A DNA stretch of 28,137 bases, from NCBI GenBank assembly GCA_051004015.1, contig JBPCKT010000051.1, forward strand, positions 1 to 28,137. The letters are read 5' to 3'. The notes under the pieces were generated by a model. The model was given only the letters and a program-made list of their open reading frames with translations. It made no database searches and had not been told where the DNA came from. A program made the position numbers and the translations under genes. The DNA is from SXOA01 sp051004015 (GTDB taxonomy: Bacteria > Planctomycetota > Planctomycetia > Pirellulales > Pirellulaceae). This document shows positions 7,486 through 14,194 of the stretch, one piece after another; within the stretch, counting starts at the first letter, position 1, and each line of letters begins with the position of its first letter.

Positions 7486-9549
7486 ATGCGCCGCAGACTC
7501 TCCCTTGCGATTCTTGCCCTTTCGTGTGTGCTCTCCACTTCACTTTTCGCCGACGGCCCTGCCGACAATATTCCCACGAACGTCCGCCGCGTCCCCAAGC
7601 TGGGCATTGAAGTGCCGGAGGAGAAGCGGAAAGAGCTGGAAGGCTATCTGGCGAAGCTCCGCTCCGACATTGACGACGTCAAGAAACGAGGGGACTACAA
7701 GACCAGGGAGCTCTGGCCGGATGCCGAGATCTTCTACAAGAGCGTCCACGACGCGCTCGTCTATCAGGAATTCTTTGACCCTAGCGAACTGGACGAAGCG
7801 AAACGGCAAGTGGTCATTGGAATCCGCCGAGCCGACATGCTGAGAAACGGCGAAGCACCATGGACGACACAAACTGGTCTCGTCGTCCGCGGCTATGTCT
7901 CCAAAATCGACGGCTCCGTGCAGCCGTATGGCTTGGTGATTCCAGAAAGCTACAACCCCAAAGGGCCGCAGCGATACCGGACGGACTTGTGGTTCCACGG
8001 CCGCGGCGAAGTCCTCAGCGAGCTGAATTTTCTGAAGGACCGCATGAACAATCTCGGCGCGATCAACCCCGACGACACAATTGTGCTGCATCCCTACGGC
8101 CGCTACTGCAACGCGGCCAAGTTCGCGGGGGAGATTGATGCCCTGGAGGCCCTCGACTCCGTCAAGCGCCGCTACCGCGTGGATGAGGCCCGGATCAGCA
8201 TCCGCGGCTTCTCGATGGGCGGGGCGTCGGCCTGGCATTTCGCGGTCCACTATCCCGACCGCTGGTTCGCCGCCAACCCCGGCGCGGGGTTCAGCGAAAC
8301 CCCCGACTTCCTCAAGGTCTTTCAAAAAGAGAACCTCCAGCCGACCTGGTGGGAGCGAAAACTCTGGCAATGGTACGACTGCCCCGGCTGGGCGGCCAAC
8401 CTGCGGCAGTGCCCCGTCGTCGCCTACTCCGGCGAGCTCGATTCGCAGAAACAAGCCGCCGACATCATGGAGCCGGCGATGCGGAAGGAGGGGATCGAGC
8501 TAAGGCATGTCATTGGGCCGGGGACGCGGCATTCGATTCATCCGGAGGGGAAGGAGGAAGTGGAGAGGAGGATGCACCGACTCGCTAATGGGGAGCGACG
8601 GCAAGGACTAGGAGTCATAACATTCACCACGAGCACATTACGATACAACCGCTGCAACTCGCTCACGGTGGATGAACTCACCGAACATTGGCAACCAGCG
8701 ACTTTTACTGTTCGCCAAGGGGCAAACATTACCGTGGTGCCGAAAGGAATATCGGCATTTACGTTGGATCTTGAATCGAGTGATAGCCAGCGAAGACTAA
8801 CACCATCGTTGACGATTAGTTCTGTTGATCCCAATAAGATGGCTCCCACGTCCTTCTCTCAGGCGTTTCTTCACCTCAGCGACGGTTTCTACCGTATCTC
8901 TGCTCACAAGGTTGGCAATGAATGGAAACTCGGCCGCCGCCCCGCCGACGGCGCACTCATCAAAAAGCACGGCCTCCAAGGTCCCATCGACGACGCGTTC
9001 CTCGACTCCTTCATTTTCGTCCGCTCCACGGGCAAGCCGTGGAATGAAATGGCCGGCAAGTGGAGCGATGCGGAGCTAACGCGGGCCATAGAACATTGGC
9101 GGCGGCAGTTCCGCGGGAACGCGCGGGTGAAGAACGATGTCGATGTCACGCAAGCGGATATGGAAAGTTCGAACATCGTTCTCTGGGGGGACCCCGGCTC
9201 CAACAGCGTTCTCGCCAAGATTGCGGAGAAGCTGCCAATCCAGTGGACCAAGGAAAGCATCAAGCTTGCAAGCAACACCAATGGCAACTTGCGGACCTTC
9301 CCGGCGGACAAGCACGCCTTGATCGCCATCTATCCCAACCCGCTCTTCCCCTACCGCTACGTCGTCCTTAACAGCAGCTTCACCTATCGGGATTTCGCCT
9401 ACCTCAACAACGCCCGCCAGGTCCCCATGCTCCCCGACTGGGCCGTCGTCGATCTCACCACTCCCCCCAACAGCGTCTGGCCCGGCAAAATCGCCGACGC
9501 CGACTTCTTCGACGAACGCTGGCAACTCAAACCGCCGCACGCGGAGTGA
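7486..9549 (+). CDS. Secreted alpha/beta hydrolase, S9 peptidase/esterase-like, with extra C-terminal domain
   Basis: The 687-residue product begins with a Sec-type signal (MRRRLSLAILALSCVLSTSLFA, cut near residue 22). Residues about 110-370 form an alpha/beta hydrolase domain with GFSMGGAS (Ser243), a likely acid at Asp319 (GELDSQ) and His349 (GTRHSI), so a complete catalytic triad is present in the right order. This is the layout of prolyl-oligopeptidase-like or esterase-like proteins. The substrate cannot be read from sequence. Residues about 375-687 have no domain I recognise and include a part with lower G+C (8701-8880) than its surroundings. The start has TGGAG upstream. It sits after the dehydrogenase on the same strand and before tRNA-Phe on the other. 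Confidence 0.8.
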   Translation: MRRRLSLAILALSCVLSTSLFADGPADNIPTNVRRVPKLGIEVPEEKRKELEGYLAKLRSDIDDVKKRGDYKTRELWPDAEIFYKSVHDALVYQEFFDPSELDEAKRQVVIGIRRADMLRNGEAPWTTQTGLVVRGYVSKIDGSVQPYGLVIPESYNPKGPQRYRTDLWFHGRGEVLSELNFLKDRMNNLGAINPDDTIVLHPYGRYCNAAKFAGEIDALEALDSVKRRYRVDEARISIRGFSMGGASAWHFAVHYPDRWFAANPGAGFSETPDFLKVFQKENLQPTWWERKLWQWYDCPGWAANLRQCPVVAYSGELDSQKQAADIMEPAMRKEGIELRHVIGPGTRHSIHPEGKEEVERRMHRLANGERRQGLGVITFTTSTLRYNRCNSLTVDELTEHWQPATFTVRQGANITVVPKGISAFTLDLESSDSQRRLTPSLTISSVDPNKMAPTSFSQAFLHLSDGFYRISAHKVGNEWKLGRRPADGALIKKHGLQGPIDDAFLDSFIFVRSTGKPWNEMAGKWSDAELTRAIEHWRRQFRGNARVKNDVDVTQADMESSNIVLWGDPGSNSVLAKIAEKLPIQWTKESIKLASNTNGNLRTFPADKHALIAIYPNPLFPYRYVVLNSSFTYRDFAYLNNARQVPMLPDWAVVDLTTPPNSVWPGKIADADFFDERWQLKPPHAE

Positions 9550-9574
9550 AGAGTGCGAGTTGAATGTGGAAGAG

Positions 9575-9647
9575 TGGTCAGGGCCGGGATCGAACCGGCG
9601 ACACATGGATTTTCAGTCCATTGCTCTACCAACTGAGCTACCTGACC
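9575..9647 (-). tRNA. tRNA-Phe (anticodon GAA)
   Basis: Read on the minus strand, all cloverleaf arms are present. The acceptor stem is GGTCAGG/CCTGACC, the D arm is GCTC..GAGC, and the anticodon stem is ATGGA/TCCAT with loop CTGAAAA, giving anticodon GAA. The T arm is GCCGG-TTCGATC-CCGGC and the discriminator base is A. The 3' CCA is not encoded. Length is 73 bases. Confidence 0.97.
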
Positions 9648-9698
9648 AAAGGCGTGCTTTCGCGGACGACGGGAGCCTGCGAAAAGTGGAAACGGTCT

Positions 9699-9727
9699 AT
9701 GCTACGTGGGGTCTATGGGACTGTCAA
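9699..9727 (-). promoter_or_regulatory. Sigma-70-type promoter for tRNA-Phe
   Basis: On the minus strand a perfect -35 TTGACA (9722-9727) is followed after 17 bases by TAGCAT (9699-9704), a 4-of-6 match to the -10 consensus. Transcription would start near 9692, about 45 bases before the mature 5' end of tRNA-Phe. Confidence 0.65.
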
Positions 9728-9769
9728 TGAAGGGTTTCAGGCGCCTCTACGGAGATAGCTAATGGGGGA

Positions 9770-10498
9770 ATGACCGCCAAAGCCATCAAGAATAAGAGTG
9801 CGACAAAGGCACGCCAGGTTCGCGCCAAACCGGGGAGCAAGGCCACGCGCGAGCAAGCGGCAGCCGTGGCGAAAGGGCTGGCGAAAGAGTACGGCGATGC
9901 CGAGTGCGCGCTGGTGCATAAGAATCCGTTCGAGCTGCTGATAGCGACTATTTTGTCGGCTCAGTGTACCGACGTACGTGTGAACATGGTCACGCCCGCG
10001 CTGTTCAAAAAATGGCCGACGCCAGAGGATATGGCACGGGCCGAAGTCAAGGAGCTTGAGAAAGCGATTCAGAGCACCGGCTTTTTTCGCAACAAGGCAA
10101 AGAACATCCTCGGCTGTTGCCAGAAATTGGTGGAACAGCATGGGGGCGAAGTGCCGCGGACACTGGATGAGCTTTTCCAGTTGCCGGGAATCGGCCGCAA
10201 GACGGCGAACGTCGTGCTGGGCACGGCCTTTGGCATTCCGTCCGGCGTGGTTGTCGATACGCACGTTACGCGGCTGTGCTACCGGCTGGGGCTGACGAAG
10301 CATACGAATGCGGTCAAGATCGAGCAGGATCTGATTAAGCTCCTGCCCGAAGAGGAATGGATCAATTTCTCCCACCGACTCATCCACCACGGCCGCCGGA
10401 TTTGCAACGCCCGCAAGCCGCGGTGCGGGGAGTGCATGTTGTTGGCGATTTGTCCGCGGGTCGGGGTGGAGGAGAAAAGAGGGAAGGGGGCTAACTGA
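9770..10498 (+). CDS. nth: Endonuclease III (DNA glycosylase/AP lyase)
   Basis: Removes oxidised pyrimidines from DNA and nicks abasic sites. The 242-residue protein shows LLIATILSAQCTDVRVN (56-72), the helix-hairpin-helix LPGIGRKTA (138-146) with catalytic Lys144, VDTHV with Asp163, and the four cysteines of the [4Fe-4S] cluster at 212, 219, 222 and 228 with C-x6-C-x2-C-x5-C spacing. Compared with the usual 210 or so residues it has an N-terminal extension of about 25 lysine/arginine-rich residues (MTAKAIKNKSATKARQVR), which may aid DNA binding. The ATG at 9770 follows GGGGGA directly. It is followed by dcd with an 80-base gap. Confidence 0.96.
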   Translation: MTAKAIKNKSATKARQVRAKPGSKATREQAAAVAKGLAKEYGDAECALVHKNPFELLIATILSAQCTDVRVNMVTPALFKKWPTPEDMARAEVKELEKAIQSTGFFRNKAKNILGCCQKLVEQHGGEVPRTLDELFQLPGIGRKTANVVLGTAFGIPSGVVVDTHVTRLCYRLGLTKHTNAVKIEQDLIKLLPEEEWINFSHRLIHHGRRICNARKPRCGECMLLAICPRVGVEEKRGKGAN

Positions 10499-10578
10499 CC
10501 GATGCTTCCCCTAGGTGACTTCCCCCCGAATTCCCGCTATCGTCAAGGCGGCCATTCACTTCTCACCGCAGGCTTCCC

Positions 10579-11151
10579 ATGATCCTCTCCGGCGACGAGA
10601 TTCTGAAGAACCTGGGGACGAACATCCATATCGATCCGTTCGACCCCGCTTGCCTGAATCCCAACAGCTACAACCTGACGCTGCACGACGAGGTGATGAC
10701 CTATGAAGAGGTCGTCCTCGACATGGGGCAGCAGAACCGCACCCGCCGGCTGAAAATCCCCAAGACCGGCCTGGTCCTCAGCCCGCAGCGGCTCTATCTC
10801 GCCCGCACGGTGGAGCGGACGGAGACGCACAGCTTCGTCCCCATGATCGAAGGCCGCAGCAGCATCGGCCGTCTGGGCTTGTTCGTCCATGTCACGGCCG
10901 GCTTCGGCGACGTCGGCTTTGAGGGCTACTGGACGCTGGAGATGTTCGCCGTCCAGCCGATCCGGATTTATCCCGGCGTCTCCATCTGCCAGATCTTCTA
11001 CCACGAGCTGACCGGCACCATCCACGAGTATGAGAGCGACAAGTACCAGCACAATCGGGACATCCAAGCCAGCCAGCTTTACAAGGAGATCAATCCCGAC
11101 GGCGTGCGGAAGGATCCGCAACTGGCGCTGAACTTCGGCGAGAAAAAGTAG
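10579..11151 (+). CDS. dcd: dCTP deaminase (possibly the bifunctional dCTP deaminase/dUTPase type)
   Basis: Deaminates dCTP to dUTP (and perhaps on to dUMP) to supply thymidylate synthesis. The 190-residue trimeric beta-barrel protein has EGRSSIGRLG (91-100), the phosphate-binding part, and TAGFGDVGFEGYWTLE (106-121) ending in the conserved catalytic glutamate E121. The TAGF-D-GF arrangement is closer to the bifunctional dCTP deaminase/dUTPase enzymes of archaea and mycobacteria than to the THRIDPGW form of enterobacteria. The late KYQHNRDIQASQLY segment also fits that group's closing lid. The bifunctional reading is inference. The ATG start has no strong ribosome binding site. It is convergent with the ATP-grasp gene at 11211. 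Confidence 0.92.
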   Translation: MILSGDEILKNLGTNIHIDPFDPACLNPNSYNLTLHDEVMTYEEVVLDMGQQNRTRRLKIPKTGLVLSPQRLYLARTVERTETHSFVPMIEGRSSIGRLGLFVHVTAGFGDVGFEGYWTLEMFAVQPIRIYPGVSICQIFYHELTGTIHEYESDKYQHNRDIQASQLYKEINPDGVRKDPQLALNFGEKK

Positions 11152-11167
11152 ATCCGAGGCGGAGAAG

Positions 11168-11195
11168 TCTCACGCAGGGGCACGGAGGCACAGAG
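11168..11195. repeat. Short repeat of the CGCAGRGGCRCRGAG type
   Basis: TCTCACGCAGGGGCACGGAG and the following GCACAGAGG resemble the elements at 14650-14708 and 14046-14180. It lies between the convergent stop codons of dcd and the ATP-grasp gene. Confidence 0.5.
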
Positions 11196-11210
11196 GTTGG
11201 GAGAAAGTTT

Positions 11211-12368
11211 TCAAGCCGGCAGCAGCGTTTGTTCCACGGATTTCACTCGCTCTTGGAGAAGGCGCTGCATGTCCGCGCTGCTTCCAGCAGCGATCCCTCC
11301 ATCCGCCAGCGCCGTCGCCACCGGCTGGCCGCGAAGGATGCGGTCGCCGGTGCGCGGAATGTCGGCGAGGCAGGGAAGGAGACGCTCGACGTTCCAAGAC
11401 TTGCGCAGTTCGTGCAGTCCGGGAGTGACGACGCAATCGCTCCTCGCGTAGACGATACTCTTGGCGACATGTCGCGGACGGTGTGAAATCCGACAGTCGT
11501 ACGGACCCTTGAAACCTGGTTCAAACGCGGAGATGTGCAAAGCCAGGAAGTTCCTTCCCAGCGAGTGCTCTAAGACCTCGATCGACGCGGAGTAGCGCGG
11601 GTTGACTTCCAGCGGCCAAATCTGCCGGCCGTCATCCACATAGTCGATGTTGAACAGCCCGCACAGACTAAACTCTCGCGTCAGTGCATCGCCTAACTCA
11701 TCCAGAGGCTGCTCGAGGCCCTCCCCGCAGTCATGAAACACCTCCGACCCGGCATACAGAAACGGCTCATCGGGAAACTCGGGTACGCCACTCTGCTGGT
11801 CGGTCACGCCGAGCAGCTCGCTTCCTCCCCGACTGGCGAGGAAGACGGCGCTGCGACTCTGGCCGGGAATGTGCCGCTGATAGTAGTACCTGTTTTCGTG
11901 TGCGGGACTGGCCGCCGCATCGAGCCAACGGATTCCCAGCCCAGCCGACGAGCGCCGCGGCTTGCGGAGCCACTGCCTTTCCAAACCGACCTCGGGCGGA
12001 GAGCTACGAATCTCCGGCATCATGAATCCGGCAGCGGCGAGTCGCGCCGCCAGCAGCTCGGGATTGCGAATCCCGCGGAGCACGTCGGCTCCGTTGCCAT
12101 ACAGCGGCCTGAGAGATTCCATGCGAGCGATCAAATCGGGATAGTTTTCTAGCCCGCCTGTATAGATCCAGGGAGCCTCCGGCGCGGTTGCCAGCGCCTG
12201 TTCAAAGTCTTGCGGGTAGTGCTCGATCTTGACCGCCGGGCAGGCGTCCGCGAGGTCGCAATCCGCAAACAGGTCGATGGCATGCGGCCGCATTCCCGCC
12301 CGCAGCGCCGAAAATGCCGCGGCGCGGGCGCTCGCGCCGACAATGATGATGTTTGGCTGTTCCGTCAT
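11211..12368 (-). CDS. ATP-grasp ligase of a C1-cofactor (methanofuran/H4MPT) gene cluster
   Basis: A 385-residue ATP-grasp protein. The N-terminus (PNIIIVGASARAAAFSALRAG) is the pre-ATP-grasp nucleotide-like fold. The middle has QWLRKPRRSSAGLGI, the lysine-containing strand and glycine loop that bind ATP, and PLEVNPRYSAS carries the metal-binding Glu and Asn. The overall type resembles the predicted carboligase (COG2232-like) found with tetrahydromethanopterin/methanofuran genes in methylotrophs and planctomycetes. It probably joins an amino acid to a cofactor precursor; the substrate is unknown. The start ATG (12366-12368) overlaps the stop of the kinase gene as ATGA, so translation is coupled. 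An in-frame ATG at 12389 would add seven residues and is less likely. Last gene of the operon. Confidence 0.8.
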   Translation of the reverse strand: MTEQPNIIIVGASARAAAFSALRAGMRPHAIDLFADCDLADACPAVKIEHYPQDFEQALATAPEAPWIYTGGLENYPDLIARMESLRPLYGNGADVLRGIRNPELLAARLAAAGFMMPEIRSSPPEVGLERQWLRKPRRSSAGLGIRWLDAAASPAHENRYYYQRHIPGQSRSAVFLASRGGSELLGVTDQQSGVPEFPDEPFLYAGSEVFHDCGEGLEQPLDELGDALTREFSLCGLFNIDYVDDGRQIWPLEVNPRYSASIEVLEHSLGRNFLALHISAFEPGFKGPYDCRISHRPRHVAKSIVYARSDCVVTPGLHELRKSWNVERLLPCLADIPRTGDRILRGQPVATALADGGIAAGSSADMQRLLQERVKSVEQTLLPA

Positions 12369-12970
12369 GGCCCTCCACCCCAATCGCATTCCTCAAAGTC
12401 GCGACTGCGGAGGTTGACGCAGCGGACCCTCGCCATGTTCGCTGCCGCAATGGGAAAATACTCGTCCACATAGCCTTGCATAGCCGTCGTGGGCAAACAC
12501 GATTTGAGGAGCACGAGTTCGCTTGCCGCGAGATGCTCGGCGATCCGGGCGGCGATGGAATCGCTGGAGACGGCCCAGGTGTGTGGGAGCGGATCGGAGG
12601 CATGCAAAAATGGCGCTGGATCGAAGATGCAGAGCGAGGGGATGGAGCAGGGAATCTCCTCAGGACGCGTGACGACCGAAGCATGCACGAGTGCGCCGAG
12701 CAACCGGGCCGTGACCGAAAGCGCATCCACGCAGAGCCAGTGAGCCGCTTCGTCGCCAAGGCCATGTGCGGCATCCGCGCGGCGAACGGCATCGGCGAAT
12801 TCTCCGCCGCCGGCGATGAGTACATGGACGGCGGGGGGTTGCCGAGCCATCCAACTTGCCAGTGCGGCGGGCAACTCCCGAGCAGCGGTTTCCTTCGCTG
12901 GCGCTTCAGGCTGGTGTCGGAAGAGACTTCCGCCGACCTTGACCACCCGCACGGGAAGCGGCGAGGTCAT
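12365..12970 (-). CDS. Amino-acid-kinase-family protein, MfnE-like
   Basis: The 201-residue product has the amino acid kinase fold: VRVVKVGGSLF (residues 7-17) for phosphate binding, VLIAGGGEFADAVR near residues 49-62, and late VLLKSC. It is shorter than aspartokinase and fits the kinases found in methanofuran gene sets, where MfnE phosphorylates the furan phosphate intermediate. Assignment rests on fold plus neighbours. Both ends overlap their neighbours as ATGA: its start (12970) with the stop of the MfnF-like gene and its stop with the start of the ATP-grasp gene. Residues 19-27 (HQPEAPAKE) come from a short repeat inserted right after the glycine-rich loop. Otherwise the frame is intact. 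Confidence 0.8.
   Translation of the reverse strand: MTSPLPVRVVKVGGSLFRHQPEAPAKETAARELPAALASWMARQPPAVHVLIAGGGEFADAVRRADAAHGLGDEAAHWLCVDALSVTARLLGALVHASVVTRPEEIPCSIPSLCIFDPAPFLHASDPLPHTWAVSSDSIAARIAEHLAASELVLLKSCLPTTAMQGYVDEYFPIAAANMARVRCVNLRSRDFEECDWGGGP
12890..12916 (-). repeat. In-frame repeat inside the kinase gene (CAGCCTGAAGCGCCAGCGAA family)
   Basis: Read on the minus strand it contains CAGCCTGAAGCGCCAGCGAA and is translated as HQPEAPAKE. The GAAGCGC-CAGCGAAGG pattern is one I know as a common intergenic element in planctomycete genomes; only one copy is in this window. It lies in a loop after the first strand-loop of the kinase. Confidence 0.6.
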
Positions 12971-13980
12971 ACGCTCGTCGCCTCGCGGGCCAGCACCGCC
13001 AGAGCATGGGCTGGGCCGACGCGAGAAAGCGTCGCGCCGAGCTCGTCCCGCAGTAGAAGAGTTTTGGCCTGGATGTTGGCGACTCGCAGCGCATTGGATG
13101 CCAGGAAATCTCCGTGGCCGGAGAGGATGATTTTCTCCGGGGGCGCGGGCATGGAGCTGACCACTTTCTGGATGGCCCCGGCGAGCTGCGCCGCCTGGGC
13201 ATCGGCCAGGCACTGGGCGATGGCGGCTGCGTCGCGGTGGTTCACCTCCTCGCTGTCGGCGGCTATCGCGCGGCCGATGCGAATCTTGGCCGCCGCTTTC
13301 GTCGCCGGGCGTCCGTCGGCCGTGTGATGGTCGGCAGGGTCTTCCGACAATCCGGCCAGCAGCAGGTAAGCATCCCGCATCGTGGCAAAAACTTCCTGGG
13401 CCATCGGGCACTGCTGGCCGCGATAGAGCACGGTATGGGCGACGGCACACACCGGGCTCCGCTCGACTCCGGTGTAATACAGCTCCCCCGCCAGCAGCCG
13501 CTCGGTATCGCTCCGCCCTTTGGCGATCGGCATGCCATCTTGCAGCGGGATGACATCCGTCGTCGTGGAGCCGACGTCAATCAGCAGGGCCGCGCCCGTT
13601 TTGGCGAACCGCCCGGCGAAACGGGCCAGCGCATGCCAGTTGGAAGCAGCCGCCAGGAGCGGCAGCGTGACCGCGACCTGGGGGGCGACCAGTCGCCCGT
13701 CGACGAGATAGACGCGGGTATGACGGTTGTCGGAGCCGTCGCTGACCATCCGCAGGATGTGCCGCACGCCTGCCGCTTTGTTTTCAAAACAATCCGCCAG
13801 CTCGCCGGTCATCGTGACCGCCAGATGGTCCGCCTTGGGAGCCTCGGAAATAATCGTGCGGACCTGCTGCGACAGCCCGTTGGGATCGCGCCACAAGGCA
13901 AACGAATACGACTCTCCAAAGCCGCGGCCGTCGGCAACTTTCAAATTCGCGCCGCCGATATCAAGGGCGAGCCAGTTCAT
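12967..13980 (-). CDS. mfnF: H4MPT-linked C1-transfer pathway protein, MfnF-like (hydantoinase/oxoprolinase fold)
   Basis: A 337-residue protein of the ASKHA-type hydantoinase A/oxoprolinase superfamily. The N-terminus MNWLALDIGGANLKVADG has the first phosphate loop, ALLIDVGSTTTDVIPL (about residues 129-144) the second, and IILSGHGDFLAS (near 282-293) the adenosine part. This combination is that of the family described as a probable H4MPT-linked C1 transfer pathway protein. Its archaeal member MfnF couples the furan phosphate to glutamyl-tyramine in methanofuran synthesis. I chose ATG 13978-13980, with GGAG about 10 bases before it, over an upstream in-frame ATG at 14052 that would add 24 non-homologous residues. 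The stop overlaps the kinase start. The exact bacterial substrate (tyrosine or tyramine form) is not known from sequence. Confidence 0.85.
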   Translation of the reverse strand: MNWLALDIGGANLKVADGRGFGESYSFALWRDPNGLSQQVRTIISEAPKADHLAVTMTGELADCFENKAAGVRHILRMVSDGSDNRHTRVYLVDGRLVAPQVAVTLPLLAAASNWHALARFAGRFAKTGAALLIDVGSTTTDVIPLQDGMPIAKGRSDTERLLAGELYYTGVERSPVCAVAHTVLYRGQQCPMAQEVFATMRDAYLLLAGLSEDPADHHTADGRPATKAAAKIRIGRAIAADSEEVNHRDAAAIAQCLADAQAAQLAGAIQKVVSSMPAPPEKIILSGHGDFLASNALRVANIQAKTLLLRDELGATLSRVGPAHALAVLAREATSV

Positions 13981-14045
13981 AGAAATGCTCTCCGTAGGGG
14001 GGCCTTCCCAGGAAACTCCTCGAGGTTGAGCGACGTTTCTCTTTT

Positions 14046-14180
14046 GACGCAAAGACGCGGAGGCGCAAAGTCGCCAAGGGGAAGGAAAGAAGAAACGAAG
14101 GGAGGCAAAAACACAGAAGCCACTTCCTTATCCCTTCCCTTACTCCCCTTTGCGCCTTCGCGCCTTTGCAACTTTGCGTT
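14046..14180. repeat. Inverted pair of CGCAAAGACGCGGAGGCGC-type repeats
   Basis: Left copy 14046-14085 (GACGCAAAGACGCGGAGGCG...) and right copy 14145-14180 (CCCCTTTGCGCCTTCGCGCC...) are in opposite senses and flank about 60 purine-rich then pyrimidine-rich bases. The left copy shares 19 bases (CGCAAAGACGCGGAGGCGC) with the reverse strand of the element at 26643-26715. They fill the 214-base gap between the MfnD-like and MfnF-like genes, so any operon transcript would carry this hairpin. Confidence 0.75.
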
Positions 14181-14194
14181 AAATGTTCGACGCA

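Noticed and set aside
13981..14052. N-terminal extension of 24 residues for the MfnF-like protein
   Set aside because: The family begins at MNWLALDIGG with a ribosome binding site before ATG 13980, and the extension runs into repeat-flanked intergenic sequence.
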